Origin: Gilvibacter sediminis
GTDB taxonomy: Bacteria; Bacteroidota; Bacteroidia; Flavobacteriales; Flavobacteriaceae
NCBI RefSeq assembly: GCF_028561565.1
Contig: NZ_JAQQTE010000001.1
Location: forward strand, 124,001-188,000
DNA length: 64,000 bases
Reading direction: 5' to 3'
The notes beneath the pieces were generated by a model, which saw only the letters and a program-made list of their open reading frames with translations, did not search any database and had not been told where the DNA came from. Positions 1 through 8,025 of this stretch are shown in pieces. The position numbers were made by a program, and so were the translations under genes. Within the stretch, counting starts at the first letter, position 1; every line of letters begins with the position of its first letter.

Positions 1-232
1 TGGACAGAGGATTGATTTGCTGCGCAAATCATCCCAGAGAGGAATCTGGTGCAAAAACTCCTCAAATTGCTTCGCAATTTTATAAAAGTCAAAACCCAAA
101 ATGCTTGAGTAAACTCAGACAGAGGATTGATTTGCTGCGCAAATCATCCCAGAGAGGAATCTGGTGCAATAATCAAATCGCTGCGCGATTTTATAAAATC
201 ATTGAAGCCAAAATGCTCAAGTAAACTTGGAC
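1..232. repeat. tRNA-linked tandem repeat array (about 112-115 bp units)
   Basis: Two units, about 6-120 and 121-232, share an identical 52-base block (3-54 equals 118-169) and then diverge. The first five bases of the window match the end of a unit, so the array probably continues to the left. Each unit holds a 10-base copy of the tRNA-Ser 3' end (CAGAGAGGAA at 35-44 and 150-159, matching 256-265 in the tRNA). Four small hairpins with 7-bp stems and 3-base loops lie at 14-30, 64-80, 129-145 and 175-191. Reading frames cross the array but look like products of the repeat, not genes. Organisation resembles the rtT repeats after E. coli tyrT, which also carry a tRNA 3' end; homology is not claimed. 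Confidence 0.8.
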
Positions 233-243
233 ATTTTGGCTTC
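204..243 (-). terminator. Strong hairpin just downstream of tRNA-Ser
   Basis: The arms GAAGCCAAAATG (204-215) and CATTTTGGCTTC (232-243) pair perfectly, and the bases between them extend the stem through CAAGT/ACTTG with one mismatch and one G-T pair. It starts 12 bases after the 3' end of the minus-strand tRNA, so it probably ends or processes that transcript. The T-run after it is weak, so 3' processing is as likely as factor-independent termination. Confidence 0.55.
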
Positions 244-255
244 TCGATTTTATTG

Positions 256-343
256 CAGAGAGGAAGGGATTCGAACCCTCGATACGCTTTTGGCGTATAC
301 ACACTTTCCAGGCGTGCGCCTTCGACCACTCGGCCACCTCTCT
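256..343 (-). tRNA. tRNA-Ser (anticodon GGA)
   Basis: Read on the minus strand, the 7-bp acceptor stem AGAGAGG/CCTCTCT closes the molecule. The D-arm (GGCCGAGTGGTC), the anticodon loop CTGGAAA with anticodon GGA, a long variable arm (about 14 bases, TATACGCC...GGCGTATC-like pairing) and the T-arm GGGTTCGAATCCC are all visible. The long variable arm and the GGA anticodon identify a serine tRNA reading UCC/UCU. The discriminator base is G and a full CCA is not encoded. The 3' end sits in register with the tandem repeats that follow it. Confidence 0.95.
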
Positions 344-451
344 ATTCCGTGAAGTGATCTACGATCTACTTCATGGTTGATGTCGACCCAAATGCTTGAG
401 TCGGACGGCAAAAATATTAAAATTCTGTGGTTCTACGAATTATTTTAAGGC

Positions 452-1477
452 CTAGAATTCGTCCATTTCCCCACAGATTGGGCTCTCAAATCTGGATTTG
501 AGTTCTTCTCGCGGTACGCAGGCTCCTAAAAGGTACATCAGCTTAGCTAGGGCGGCCTCGGTAGTGATGTCTCCGCCAGAGATCACACCAGCCTGCTTCA
601 AGCCGACCGAAGTTGCGTATTGTCCCATGGCCACACTCCCACCAGAACACTGGGTCACATTAACCACAGGTATGCCTTGGGCGATCAAAGCCTTGATTCT
701 GTCTAATAGCCAATGAGCTGTGGTGGCATTGCCCGCACCAAAGGTTTCCAAAATAACTCCTTGCAAACCAGGGGTGGAGGTCATCGACTCAAAAACCTCC
801 GCAGTTAAACCCGGGAAGAGTTTGATCAAAGCAATGTTATGCTCAATAGCAGTGCATACTTGAAGCTCAGCGTTTTTATCATAGGGTAATAAAGCCGTAT
901 CGTTAAATTCCAAATGCACTCCGCTTTCCACCAAATAAGGGTAGTTCAATGACGCAAAGGCCTCAAAGTGTTCCGCATTGATCTTGGTAGATCTGTTGGC
1001 GCGTAAGAGCTTGTATTCAAAATAAAGACCAACTTCACTCACCCTTGGACGACCGTCCTTTTGAGCAGAGGCAATTTCAATAGAAGTGATCAAATTCTCT
1101 TTGGCGTCTGTGCGCAGGTCTCCTACCGGCAATTGAGATCCGGTCAAAATGATCGGTTTTTTCAAACCTTGAAGCATAAAGCTCAAAGCCGAACCGGTAT
1201 AGGCCATGGTATCACTACCGTGCAACACCACAAAGCCGTCATAATTATTGTAGTGACCAGCAATGATCTGTGCTAAATTCAACCAATGCTCCGGTCCCAT
1301 ATTGGAACTGTCAATAGGCTCGTCCGTGCTTACCGTTTCTATCTCACAAGACAACAGTTGCAGTTCGGGAATATGATCCAAAAGCGCGTCAAAATCAAAG
1401 TTTGAAAGCGCTCCAGATTCAAAGTCCCGCATCATCCCGATGGTTCCTCCGGTATAGATCAATAATATTTTTGGCAT
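452..1477 (-). CDS. ansA: Type I L-asparaginase
   Basis: This 341-residue enzyme hydrolyses L-asparagine to aspartate and ammonia, probably in the cytoplasm because no signal peptide is present. The N-terminal TGGTIGM motif supplies the nucleophilic threonine (Thr9). The second catalytic block reads HGSDTMAYT at residues 86-94, where Ser88 stands in place of the usual Thr of HGTDT. The length matches cytoplasmic AnsA (about 338 residues). I chose the ATG at 1477; a GTG three codons upstream (1486) is possible but lies only 9 bases from the stop of the upstream tatD-like gene. The close spacing implies one minus-strand operon with that gene. Confidence 0.9.
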   Translation of the reverse strand: MPKILLIYTGGTIGMMRDFESGALSNFDFDALLDHIPELQLLSCEIETVSTDEPIDSSNMGPEHWLNLAQIIAGHYNNYDGFVVLHGSDTMAYTGSALSFMLQGLKKPIILTGSQLPVGDLRTDAKENLITSIEIASAQKDGRPRVSEVGLYFEYKLLRANRSTKINAEHFEAFASLNYPYLVESGVHLEFNDTALLPYDKNAELQVCTAIEHNIALIKLFPGLTAEVFESMTSTPGLQGVILETFGAGNATTAHWLLDRIKALIAQGIPVVNVTQCSGGSVAMGQYATSVGLKQAGVISGGDITTEAALAKLMYLLGACVPREELKSRFESPICGEMDEF

Positions 1478-1495
1478 TGCACTCACAGGATAAAC

Positions 1496-2266
1496 TTACG
1501 AATTCTCAAAGAGCCTTTTGGCATTGGCTGTGGTTTGGTTGGCAATCTCTAACTCGGTAACTCCGTAGATATCAGCCAGCTTAGCGCTCACCAGGCGCAA
1601 ATAAGAGCTTTCGTTGCGCTTCCCTCTGTGCGGTACTGGCGCTAAATAAGGCGAATCGGTCTCCAATACCAGATGTTCCAAGGGAATCTCCGCCAAGAAC
1701 TTGTCAATCTTACCATTCTTAAAGGTAGCTACGCCTCCTATGCCCAGCAACATCCCAAAATCAATGGCGCGATGTGCTTGTTCCAAGGTCCCTGTAAAAC
1801 AGTGGAAGATCCCGCGTAAACGATCGTGTTTTTCTTCTTCCAAAACAGCGAAGATCTCATCAAAGGATTCTCTGCAGTGAATCACTATGGGCAAATCCAA
1901 TTTCTTGGCAAATTGAATCTGAGCTTTAAAAGCCTCAATTTGAATATCCAAAGTAGAGGTATCCCAATAAAGATCTATCCCAATCTCCCCTACTGCAGCA
2001 AATTGACGTTTTTCAAATTGCTCATAAACGTGTTGGAGCTCCTCCTTGAAATTTTCCTTAACTGAGGTCGGATGCAAACCCATCATTAAGTGCATTTTTC
2101 CAGGAAACTCAGCTTCCAATTCATACATGCGTTGCGTGTATTCACTATCGATTGCAGGGATGTAGAAATCTGTGATTCCGGCATCAGTTGCACGCTGTAC
2201 AGCAGTGGCACGATCCTCATCAAAGTGCTCTACATAAAGGTGGGTATGAGTGTCTATAAATTGCAT
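1496..2266 (-). CDS. TatD family metal-dependent hydrolase
   Basis: This 256-residue TIM-barrel hydrolase opens with the metal-binding motif FIDTHTHLY. It carries the family motifs GEIGID, VIHCRE, FHCFTG and the C-terminal LETDSPYLAP. TatD proteins are metal-dependent DNases/phosphoesterases linked to DNA repair and turnover; the in vivo substrate here is unknown. The ATG at 2266 is preferred because it leaves the usual short N-terminus before the HxH motif; a TTG three codons upstream is possible. The gene is probably cotranscribed with the asparaginase that follows. Confidence 0.92.
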   Translation of the reverse strand: MQFIDTHTHLYVEHFDEDRATAVQRATDAGITDFYIPAIDSEYTQRMYELEAEFPGKMHLMMGLHPTSVKENFKEELQHVYEQFEKRQFAAVGEIGIDLYWDTSTLDIQIEAFKAQIQFAKKLDLPIVIHCRESFDEIFAVLEEEKHDRLRGIFHCFTGTLEQAHRAIDFGMLLGIGGVATFKNGKIDKFLAEIPLEHLVLETDSPYLAPVPHRGKRNESSYLRLVSAKLADIYGVTELEIANQTTANAKRLFENS

Positions 2267-2319
2267 CGCTTGCAAAGCTAGTCCTTTTTATTGAGCTATC
2301 TTAGCTCAAAATTTCAGAT

Positions 2320-2760
2320 TTGAGCAGTCTTAGAAGCTTCTTAGAAGAAGATAATTTTACGCGTATTTCTCTCAAAAAAACCCGCACTCTTCATTATAAG
2401 GTTGAGGCGCGAATTAACGGCAAAAAGTGCTGGCTTATAGTAGATACGGGAGCTTCTACTTCTTGCATCAACCTAAGTGCAGCAGATGAGCTGCAATTGA
2501 CCACCCAAGCCAGTGAGATTTTAGCTACAGGAGCAGGAGCCTCTGGTTTAGAAACACAGATCAGCGAGCAAAACTGTTTAAGGTTGGGAGTTTGGGAAAA
2601 ACGCAATCTAGCCTTTATTATTATGGACCTATCTCACGTGAATGCTGGCTTAGCACAGGCTGAAGAAGACCCAGTAACAGGAATATTAGGGGCCGACGTT
2701 CTTAAACAAGCACGAGCTGTAATTGATTACGGCAGAAATTGTATGTACTTCAAATTGTAA
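2320..2760 (+). CDS. Retropepsin-like aspartic protease, soluble
   Basis: The 146-residue product has a single aspartic-protease motif, IVDTGAS, with the catalytic Asp at residue 42, followed by the second hydrophobic-Gly signature GILGADVL near residue 125. One such domain per chain implies that the active enzyme is a homodimer, as in retropepsins. There is no signal peptide or membrane segment, so it should be cytoplasmic. No ATG precedes the catalytic motif, so the start is a TTG at 2320. The gene lies between divergent tatD and the histidine kinase. Substrate is unknown. Confidence 0.75.
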   Translation: MSSLRSFLEEDNFTRISLKKTRTLHYKVEARINGKKCWLIVDTGASTSCINLSAADELQLTTQASEILATGAGASGLETQISEQNCLRLGVWEKRNLAFIIMDLSHVNAGLAQAEEDPVTGILGADVLKQARAVIDYGRNCMYFKL

Positions 2761-2810
2761 AAATTTGTTTACTTTGAACTGCTTGATAACCATCTAATTC
2801 CCTCTTTTTA

Positions 2811-4811
2811 ATGAAGCTCTATTGCACGGCCATAGCCCTGTTTACTGTAATGCTTTCCACAGCGCAAAAAGCTTGGGAACCTTATTTGCAGCAATATGCG
2901 GTTGCCCAAACGTCACAAGCCAAAATGCAGGCCTTGGATTCCGTGCTCGCTCTAAGCTTTAGAAAAGATCCCGATGTATTTATAAAACACAGTTTTGTCT
3001 TTATTGACCTCGCCGAGCAGGAAAAAGACTACGAGGCCATGGCAAAAAAGGCTATGAATCTGTCCTATCCGCTTAATTCCTCCAATAGGCCAGAAGAAGG
3101 AATTGCCGTCATTGATCGTGTGCTCAAGTATCACGACCAAATTGAAAATACCTTTTTAAAAGGCGGATTGTATCTAAAACGCGGAGGGAGTTATTTTAGA
3201 GTGGACCAAAAGAAAGCGGTAGAAGACTACACTATGGCCATTGAAAACTTCGGACCTAAGGATTCTATCTACGTTGCAGACGCTTACTTGTTCCGCGGAC
3301 AAGCCAATACCAATCTTGGCGATTTTGTAAATGCCTCTGCAGATTATGACATTGCTTCTAGATACTTTGAGAATTTAGGAGACTATCAATACATGTTATT
3401 TGCTAAGCAAGGGAATATTACCATGTTTAGTATGAACGGGTTTTTAGAGACCGCGCAATTGGAACGCGCCGAACTCATTGCGCAGATCAAAGAACTTGGG
3501 CTCTACTCCAACCTCAGTAATGAACACTACAATCAAGCGGTAGATGACCGGAAAATTGGAGATTTTGCATCGGCGCAAACAGAGCTACTCCAGGCCGTAA
3601 AATATCTGGACAGCTCGCAAAATAAGATCAGCAGCTATTTTGCTATACACGGTTTGTTAGCCACGCAGTATGCAGAGCGTGGAAATTTGGAAAAAGCCGA
3701 ATTCCACCTTGGCCTTTTGGAAGATCTGCGGAAGAAAAACCCCACTGATCTGATCACGGAATCTCATTATCACTCGACCAAAACCACCATTCTCAAATTC
3801 AAAGGTCAGTTAGGGGAAGCATTAAAATTTGCCGAAATGCGTCTTGAGGATGCGAAGGCTTTAGGCAATCAAGAACAGATCATTAATGCCTTACAGGATC
3901 TTTTTGAAATCCATGAGGCTATGGGTAATATTCCCGTCAGTTTGGATTACCACAAACGCTACCACCGAAAAAAAGACTCGCTTTTTGACAGTCAGAAAAC
4001 CAATCTGATGCTCTATTACCAGAACCTTTACGAGTCAGAGAAAAAAGAAAGGGAAATACAAACTCAGACCGCAAACATTGAACTGCTTGAAAAAGACAAT
4101 CTGGCCTTTAAGCGTTGGTTGGTCTTTACGGGAATCGCCGGGGTGTTGATCTGCGGAATTGTCTATTTGGTCTTCATGCAACGCGGATTAAAGGACAAAC
4201 AAGATCTGCAGCACAAATTCTCACAGAAATTATTGCTTTCTCAAGAACAAGAACGCAAAAGAATCTCCAAGGAACTGCATGATGGTTTGGGTCAAAACCT
4301 CTTGTTGATTAAAAACAGCCTAACCATGGCTGGGGATGACAAGAACAAAAAAATGGTGGGCGAAGCCATAGATGAGGTCCGTGCTATATCGCAGGCCCTG
4401 CACCCCTTTCAACTGCAAGAATTGGGACTAACCAAGGCGATTGAGAATATGGTTGTTCAAATTGATCGTAACAGTACGCTGTTTATCTCGGCAGAAATTG
4501 ATAATATTGATCAATTCTTTAATAAAGAAGACTCCCTAAACATTTACAGAATCATTCAAGAGAGCTTTAATAATGTATTGAAGCACTCCGAAGCTGAGGC
4601 CACAAAGATCATGATCAAAAAGGATGACGATCAAGTCAAGATCAGCATTCAAGACAACGGAAAAGGATTTAATGTGCCTGAAAAATTCCGTGATCTGAAA
4701 TGTATGGGACTTAAAACCTTAAAAGAACGCGTACGCTCCTTAAAAGGAGTCTTGAGAATTAACAGTAAAACAGAATCAGGGACGGAGTTGCAATTTACTT
4801 TACCCGTTTAG
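2811..4811 (+). CDS. TPR-containing sensor histidine kinase (NarX/DegS type)
   Basis: The 666-residue protein starts with a signal sequence ending near STAQ, so residues about 20-430 are periplasmic and rich in helical TPR-like repeats. A transmembrane helix (about 435-457, WLVFTGIAGVL...) leads to a cytoplasmic coiled coil, a HisKA_3 dimerisation domain with the phospho-accepting His490 in RISKELHDGLGQ, and an ATPase domain with N-box ESFNNVLKH and G-box DNGKGFN. It should sense a periplasmic signal and phosphorylate the response regulator encoded 3 bases downstream. TPR sensors paired with LuxR-type regulators are common in Flavobacteriaceae. The signal is unknown. Confidence 0.9.
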   Translation: MKLYCTAIALFTVMLSTAQKAWEPYLQQYAVAQTSQAKMQALDSVLALSFRKDPDVFIKHSFVFIDLAEQEKDYEAMAKKAMNLSYPLNSSNRPEEGIAVIDRVLKYHDQIENTFLKGGLYLKRGGSYFRVDQKKAVEDYTMAIENFGPKDSIYVADAYLFRGQANTNLGDFVNASADYDIASRYFENLGDYQYMLFAKQGNITMFSMNGFLETAQLERAELIAQIKELGLYSNLSNEHYNQAVDDRKIGDFASAQTELLQAVKYLDSSQNKISSYFAIHGLLATQYAERGNLEKAEFHLGLLEDLRKKNPTDLITESHYHSTKTTILKFKGQLGEALKFAEMRLEDAKALGNQEQIINALQDLFEIHEAMGNIPVSLDYHKRYHRKKDSLFDSQKTNLMLYYQNLYESEKKEREIQTQTANIELLEKDNLAFKRWLVFTGIAGVLICGIVYLVFMQRGLKDKQDLQHKFSQKLLLSQEQERKRISKELHDGLGQNLLLIKNSLTMAGDDKNKKMVGEAIDEVRAISQALHPFQLQELGLTKAIENMVVQIDRNSTLFISAEIDNIDQFFNKEDSLNIYRIIQESFNNVLKHSEAEATKIMIKKDDDQVKISIQDNGKGFNVPEKFRDLKCMGLKTLKERVRSLKGVLRINSKTESGTELQFTLPV

Positions 4812-4814
4812 GCT

Positions 4815-5447
4815 ATGGCAAAATGCTTGAGAATATTTATTGCTGATGATCATCCGCTTATTTTAAAGGGGCTCAACGACTTTTTAAAAGAACGCGAATA
4901 CAATATTGTGGGCAGTTCTGGGGATGGAAACATGGCGCACAAAATGATCATGAATTCCGAACCTGATGTAGCCATCTTAGACATAGAAATGCCTGGGATG
5001 ACCGGTTTGGAAATTGCTAAGGCTTGTGAAAAAGCAGGTTCAAAAACCAAAGTGGTCATTATTACACTACACAAAGAGCCTGAACTGTTCCGTGACGCGA
5101 AGAACCTAAACATCTTTGGATATATCCTAAAGGAATTGGCTTTGGAAGAGATTGAGATATGCTTGAGCTATATTGCTGAGGGACAATCTTACTTCAGTCC
5201 GGCCATTACTCGTCTTTTGGAACAGGAACAAGATTGTAGACTTTTAGAAGACCTGACTCCTTCTGAGGTGAAGATTCTTAGATTAATTGCTCGCGACATG
5301 ACCAATAAGGAGATCGCACATCATTTATACATTTCCCCGCGGACTGTTGAAAAGCACCGTTCTAACATCATTGCCAAGCTCAATTTGGAGCCCAAGACCA
5401 ACAGTCTTTTACTTTGGGCAAAAAAGCACCAAACCTTTCTGGATTAA
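4815..5447 (+). CDS. NarL/FixJ family response regulator
   Basis: The 210-residue protein has an N-terminal receiver with the acidic pocket ADDH, the phospho-acceptor Asp56 in AILDIEMPG and the conserved Lys in YILKE. A C-terminal LuxR-type helix-turn-helix (residues about 145-205, LTPSEVKILRLIA...NKEIAHHLYISPRTVEKHRSN) binds DNA. It starts 3 bases after the upstream kinase gene, so the two form a translationally close two-component pair. Target genes cannot be read from the sequence; the nearby small membrane peptide gene at 5574 is one candidate. Confidence 0.93.
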   Translation: MAKCLRIFIADDHPLILKGLNDFLKEREYNIVGSSGDGNMAHKMIMNSEPDVAILDIEMPGMTGLEIAKACEKAGSKTKVVIITLHKEPELFRDAKNLNIFGYILKELALEEIEICLSYIAEGQSYFSPAITRLLEQEQDCRLLEDLTPSEVKILRLIARDMTNKEIAHHLYISPRTVEKHRSNIIAKLNLEPKTNSLLLWAKKHQTFLD

Positions 5448-5573
5448 AAAGGGGAGAAACCCTTGAATTCCTCTATGCGGGGCAAAATACGTATTTATAC
5501 GTATGGAAGGAGTTTTGAAATTCTTCAACTTTGTATAGCAAATGAAAAAGAATTGAAACCTCAAAAAAGAAAA

Positions 5574-5678
5574 ATGGCACAATCGCTCTCGTACAAAAAA
5601 TACAAAACCCTAATGGTAGTCATTCTAGCCATTAGTTCAATAGTCCTATTCCTTAACGTGCTCACGCTAATCAACTAA
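5574..5678 (+). CDS. Small single-span membrane peptide (34 aa), hypothetical
   Basis: An ATG at 5574 opens a 34-codon frame. It has a short basic N-terminus (SLSYKKYKTL), then about 20 hydrophobic residues (MVVILAISSIVLFLNVLTL) and stops just before a strong terminator. The same frame runs further upstream, but that part is not hydrophobic and looks non-coding. The topology is that of a small inner-membrane protein. It follows the two-component pair by 126 bases and ends 22 bases before the terminator, so it may be the last gene of that operon or a target of it. No family is recognised. Confidence 0.45.
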   Translation: MAQSLSYKKYKTLMVVILAISSIVLFLNVLTLIN

Positions 5679-5700
5679 GATCAGCTTCATTAAATTTAAA

Positions 5701-5727
5701 AACCCTCCAATTGGAGGGTTTTCTTAT
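5701..5727. terminator. Bidirectional rho-independent terminator
   Basis: A perfect 20-base palindrome, AACCCTCCAATTGGAGGGTT (5701-5720), is followed by TTTCTTA on the plus strand and preceded by an A-rich run that gives a T-run on the minus strand. It can end both the plus-strand regulator region and the minus-strand gene at 5724. Confidence 0.85.
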
Positions 5728-6533
5728 TGCTTTACAATTCGAATACTACTGGTTCCGCTAGCGCCTTTCAATCGGGCTATATAAACGCCAGAACTCAATG
5801 AACTCATATCGAGTTGATACTGCATATCCTGTGGTGAAACCTTTAAAAGTGACTGACCCAGCAGATCAAACAGCTCTAATTCTTCCATAAAAATACCTGC
5901 GTCAATTAGTGTGAGGTCTGCAGTGGGATTAGGACTCACCGTTACAGGTATGGTAAGGGCATTATCGGCTGTTGAGAGACTGCTATCCCCAAAAACGATA
6001 TTATCAAAGTAGATCACGTTTTCAGTGCTGCGGGTTTGAAAGTCCGGAAAAATGATCAATTGATCAATCCCAGAAGATGAAGGCTCATCAATAATGGCGG
6101 TAAAATCAAAGACCAAACGCTGCCATTGATTCACTAAGGTGTTGGCAATTTTGATCTCTCCTGTTGATGCTCCTGCAGGAGTTGCAAACTTCACACCTAC
6201 ATCACTACTCACCGTTTTATACACCATAATGGAAACAAAAGCATTGTCTGGACTCAGATCAAAGGTGCCAATGTCTGCTCCATGCATGGTTTCACAACCT
6301 GCAAAAGGAGCTCCGGTAGTTCTCGCCGTAAATTTTGCCACGGTTTGAGAGGTATTTATACCCTCAGGAAACGGATTAGTTATAAATTCTAAAGGTGGAT
6401 TATCATCGTTCTCAAAGACGGTCCAAGTCCAATCTCCTCCAACGCCAGTAGTCGGTTCAAAGTCTATTGGGTTGATCTGTGCTAAAGTTGTAGCGCTCAG
6501 AAGCAAAAAACAAAAAAGGGTATGTATTCTCAT
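5724..6533 (-). CDS. Secreted protein with type IX sorting domain, unknown function
   Basis: The 269-residue product begins with a signal peptide (MRIHTLFCFLLLSATTLAQ). It ends with a type A sorting domain of the type IX secretion system (SPNPTADL near residue 200, GVYIARLKG and a basic IRIVKQ end). The middle (about 25-190) has the features of a beta-sandwich such as a carbohydrate-binding module: GVGGDWTW at its start and a terminal VIYFDNIVF strand, a typical jelly-roll motif. It is probably exported across the outer membrane and anchored or released. I chose the ATG at 6533 because the longer frame lacks a signal peptide at its start. No enzyme motif is visible. Confidence 0.8.
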   Translation of the reverse strand: MRIHTLFCFLLLSATTLAQINPIDFEPTTGVGGDWTWTVFENDDNPPLEFITNPFPEGINTSQTVAKFTARTTGAPFAGCETMHGADIGTFDLSPDNAFVSIMVYKTVSSDVGVKFATPAGASTGEIKIANTLVNQWQRLVFDFTAIIDEPSSSGIDQLIIFPDFQTRSTENVIYFDNIVFGDSSLSTADNALTIPVTVSPNPTADLTLIDAGIFMEELELFDLLGQSLLKVSPQDMQYQLDMSSLSSGVYIARLKGASGTSSIRIVKQ

Positions 6534-6717
6534 GGTATTTAGTTCTTTAAGGAAGATACAACTCTGTTGTTGAGTTCTATCAGATATTAATACATACAAC
6601 CTGTACAAGAACATTTGCGCATTAACAAAAACTCATTTCATTGATTATCAGCAAATAAGGAATTGCGGCATTCACCTTCTGTTGTGGCCTTGTATAGTTT
6701 TTTAAACTCTTGCGCAT

Positions 6718-6743
6718 AAAAAAAGGCCCATACAGGGCCTTTC
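6718..6743 (-). terminator. Rho-independent terminator after sucB
   Basis: The stem AAAGGCCC/GGGCCTTT (6722-6729 with 6735-6742) is followed on the minus strand by a run of seven T. It lies about 20 bases past the sucB stop and should end the sucA-sucB transcript. Confidence 0.88.
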
Positions 6744-6763
6744 AAATATTATGGATTTGGTGA

Positions 6764-7999
6764 TTAAAGCTCTAATGCTTTCTTTACATCACCATTCATA
6801 AGAAGTTCTGTAGGATTTTCAAGAGCCTCTTTTACAGCTACAAGGAATCCAACAGACTCTCTTCCATCAATGATTCTGTGGTCATAAGATAGCGCCACAT
6901 ACATGATAGGTCTTATCTCTACTTTACCGTCTATGGCCACTGGGCGCTCTACAATGTTGTGCATCCCGAGAATTCCACTTTGCGGTGGGTTGATGATCGG
7001 TGTGGATAGCATACTTCCAAACACCCCTCCATTAGAAATGGTAAAGGTACCTCCAGTCATTTCGTCTACAGTGATCTCCCCGTCTCTGGCGCGGATCGCC
7101 AAACGTTTTACCTCAGCCTCTACTCCTCTAAAGGTCAGATTCTCGGCATTTCTAATCACCGGAACCATAAGACCCTTAGGCCCAGAAACGGCAATGGAAA
7201 TATCTTTAAAATCATAAGTGATCTTGTAATCTCCGTCAATCATAGAGTTGACATCCGGATACAATTCCAAGGCGCGAACAACAGCCAGGGTGAAAAACGA
7301 CATAAACCCTAGACTCACTCCGTGCTTAGCCTTGAAAGTCTCTTTGTATTCTTTACGAAGCGCGAAGATCGGCGACATATCAACCTCATTAAAGGTGGTC
7401 AACATGGCCGTCTCATTTTTCGCAGATACTAAACGCTCAGCAACTTTTCTGCGGAGCATGGATAGTTTTTTACGCTCACTGCCGCGAGATCCTTGACCTG
7501 GAGTTCCCATAGACGGAGTGGCTTTAACCGCATCGTCTTTGGTGATTCTCCCGTCACGACCAGTTCCATTAACGGAGCCTGTGTCAATGCCTTTTTCATC
7601 TAAGATCTTCTTAGCTGCAGGCGATGGCGTTCCAGTAGCGTAGGTTTTACTTTCGCTTTCTGATGCACTCTTCTTCTCCTCTTTTTTAGGAGCTTCTTCT
7701 TTAGAAGATTCTTCTTTTTGTTCCTCTGTGGATGACGAATCATCGCCAGAACCTTCTGGCTTTTCAGCGTCAGTATCGATTAGACAAACAACTTGCCCAA
7801 CCTCAACAGCGTCTCCTTCTTCTGCTTGCAGGGTAATGATACCACTGGCTTCTGCAGGCAGTTCTAAAGTAGCCTTATCACTGTCTACTTCTGCAATGGC
7901 CTGATCTTTTTCTACCCAATCTCCGGTTTCAACCAACCATTGAGCTATTTCTACTTCTGTGATGGATTCCCCCGGTGAGGGTACTTTCATTTCTAACAT
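6764..7999 (-). CDS. sucB: 2-oxoglutarate dehydrogenase E2, dihydrolipoamide succinyltransferase
   Basis: The 411-residue protein is the core of the 2-oxoglutarate dehydrogenase complex, moving the succinyl group from lipoamide to CoA in the TCA cycle. The N-terminal lipoyl domain has the acceptor Lys42 in [12 protein letters not shown] charged Glu/Ser/Lys linker follows (about 80-115), then the E1/E3-binding domain ([17 protein letters not shown]) and the catalytic domain with His374 in SYDHRIIDG. Position 26 bases after sucA and the shared terminator show a two-gene operon. The E3 subunit is not encoded here. Confidence 0.96.
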   Translation of the reverse strand: MLEMKVPSPGESITEVEIAQWLVETGDWVEKDQAIAEVDSDKATLELPAEASGIITLQAEEGDAVEVGQVVCLIDTDAEKPEGSGDDSSSTEEQKEESSKEEAPKKEEKKSASESESKTYATGTPSPAAKKILDEKGIDTGSVNGTGRDGRITKDDAVKATPSMGTPGQGSRGSERKKLSMLRRKVAERLVSAKNETAMLTTFNEVDMSPIFALRKEYKETFKAKHGVSLGFMSFFTLAVVRALELYPDVNSMIDGDYKITYDFKDISIAVSGPKGLMVPVIRNAENLTFRGVEAEVKRLAIRARDGEITVDEMTGGTFTISNGGVFGSMLSTPIINPPQSGILGMHNIVERPVAIDGKVEIRPIMYVALSYDHRIIDGRESVGFLVAVKEALENPTELLMNGDVKKALEL

Positions 8000-8025
8000 G
8001 GGTCGTTTTCTTTCGTGTTAGTAAT

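Noticed and set aside
1-232. A CRISPR-like or mobile repeat array
   Set aside because: Units are about 112-115 bases with only two visible copies, have no uniform spacers, and no cas or transposase gene is near. The link to the tRNA end explains them better.
12-357. Reading frames across the first 357 bases that could look like small proteins
   Set aside because: They lie in tandem repeats and across the tRNA; their sequence repeats with the DNA and has no independent coding signal.
6139-6348. Plus-strand frames lying opposite the sorting-domain genes and sucAB
   Set aside because: They are antisense to well-supported genes, lack recognisable domains and follow the codon structure of the opposite strand.
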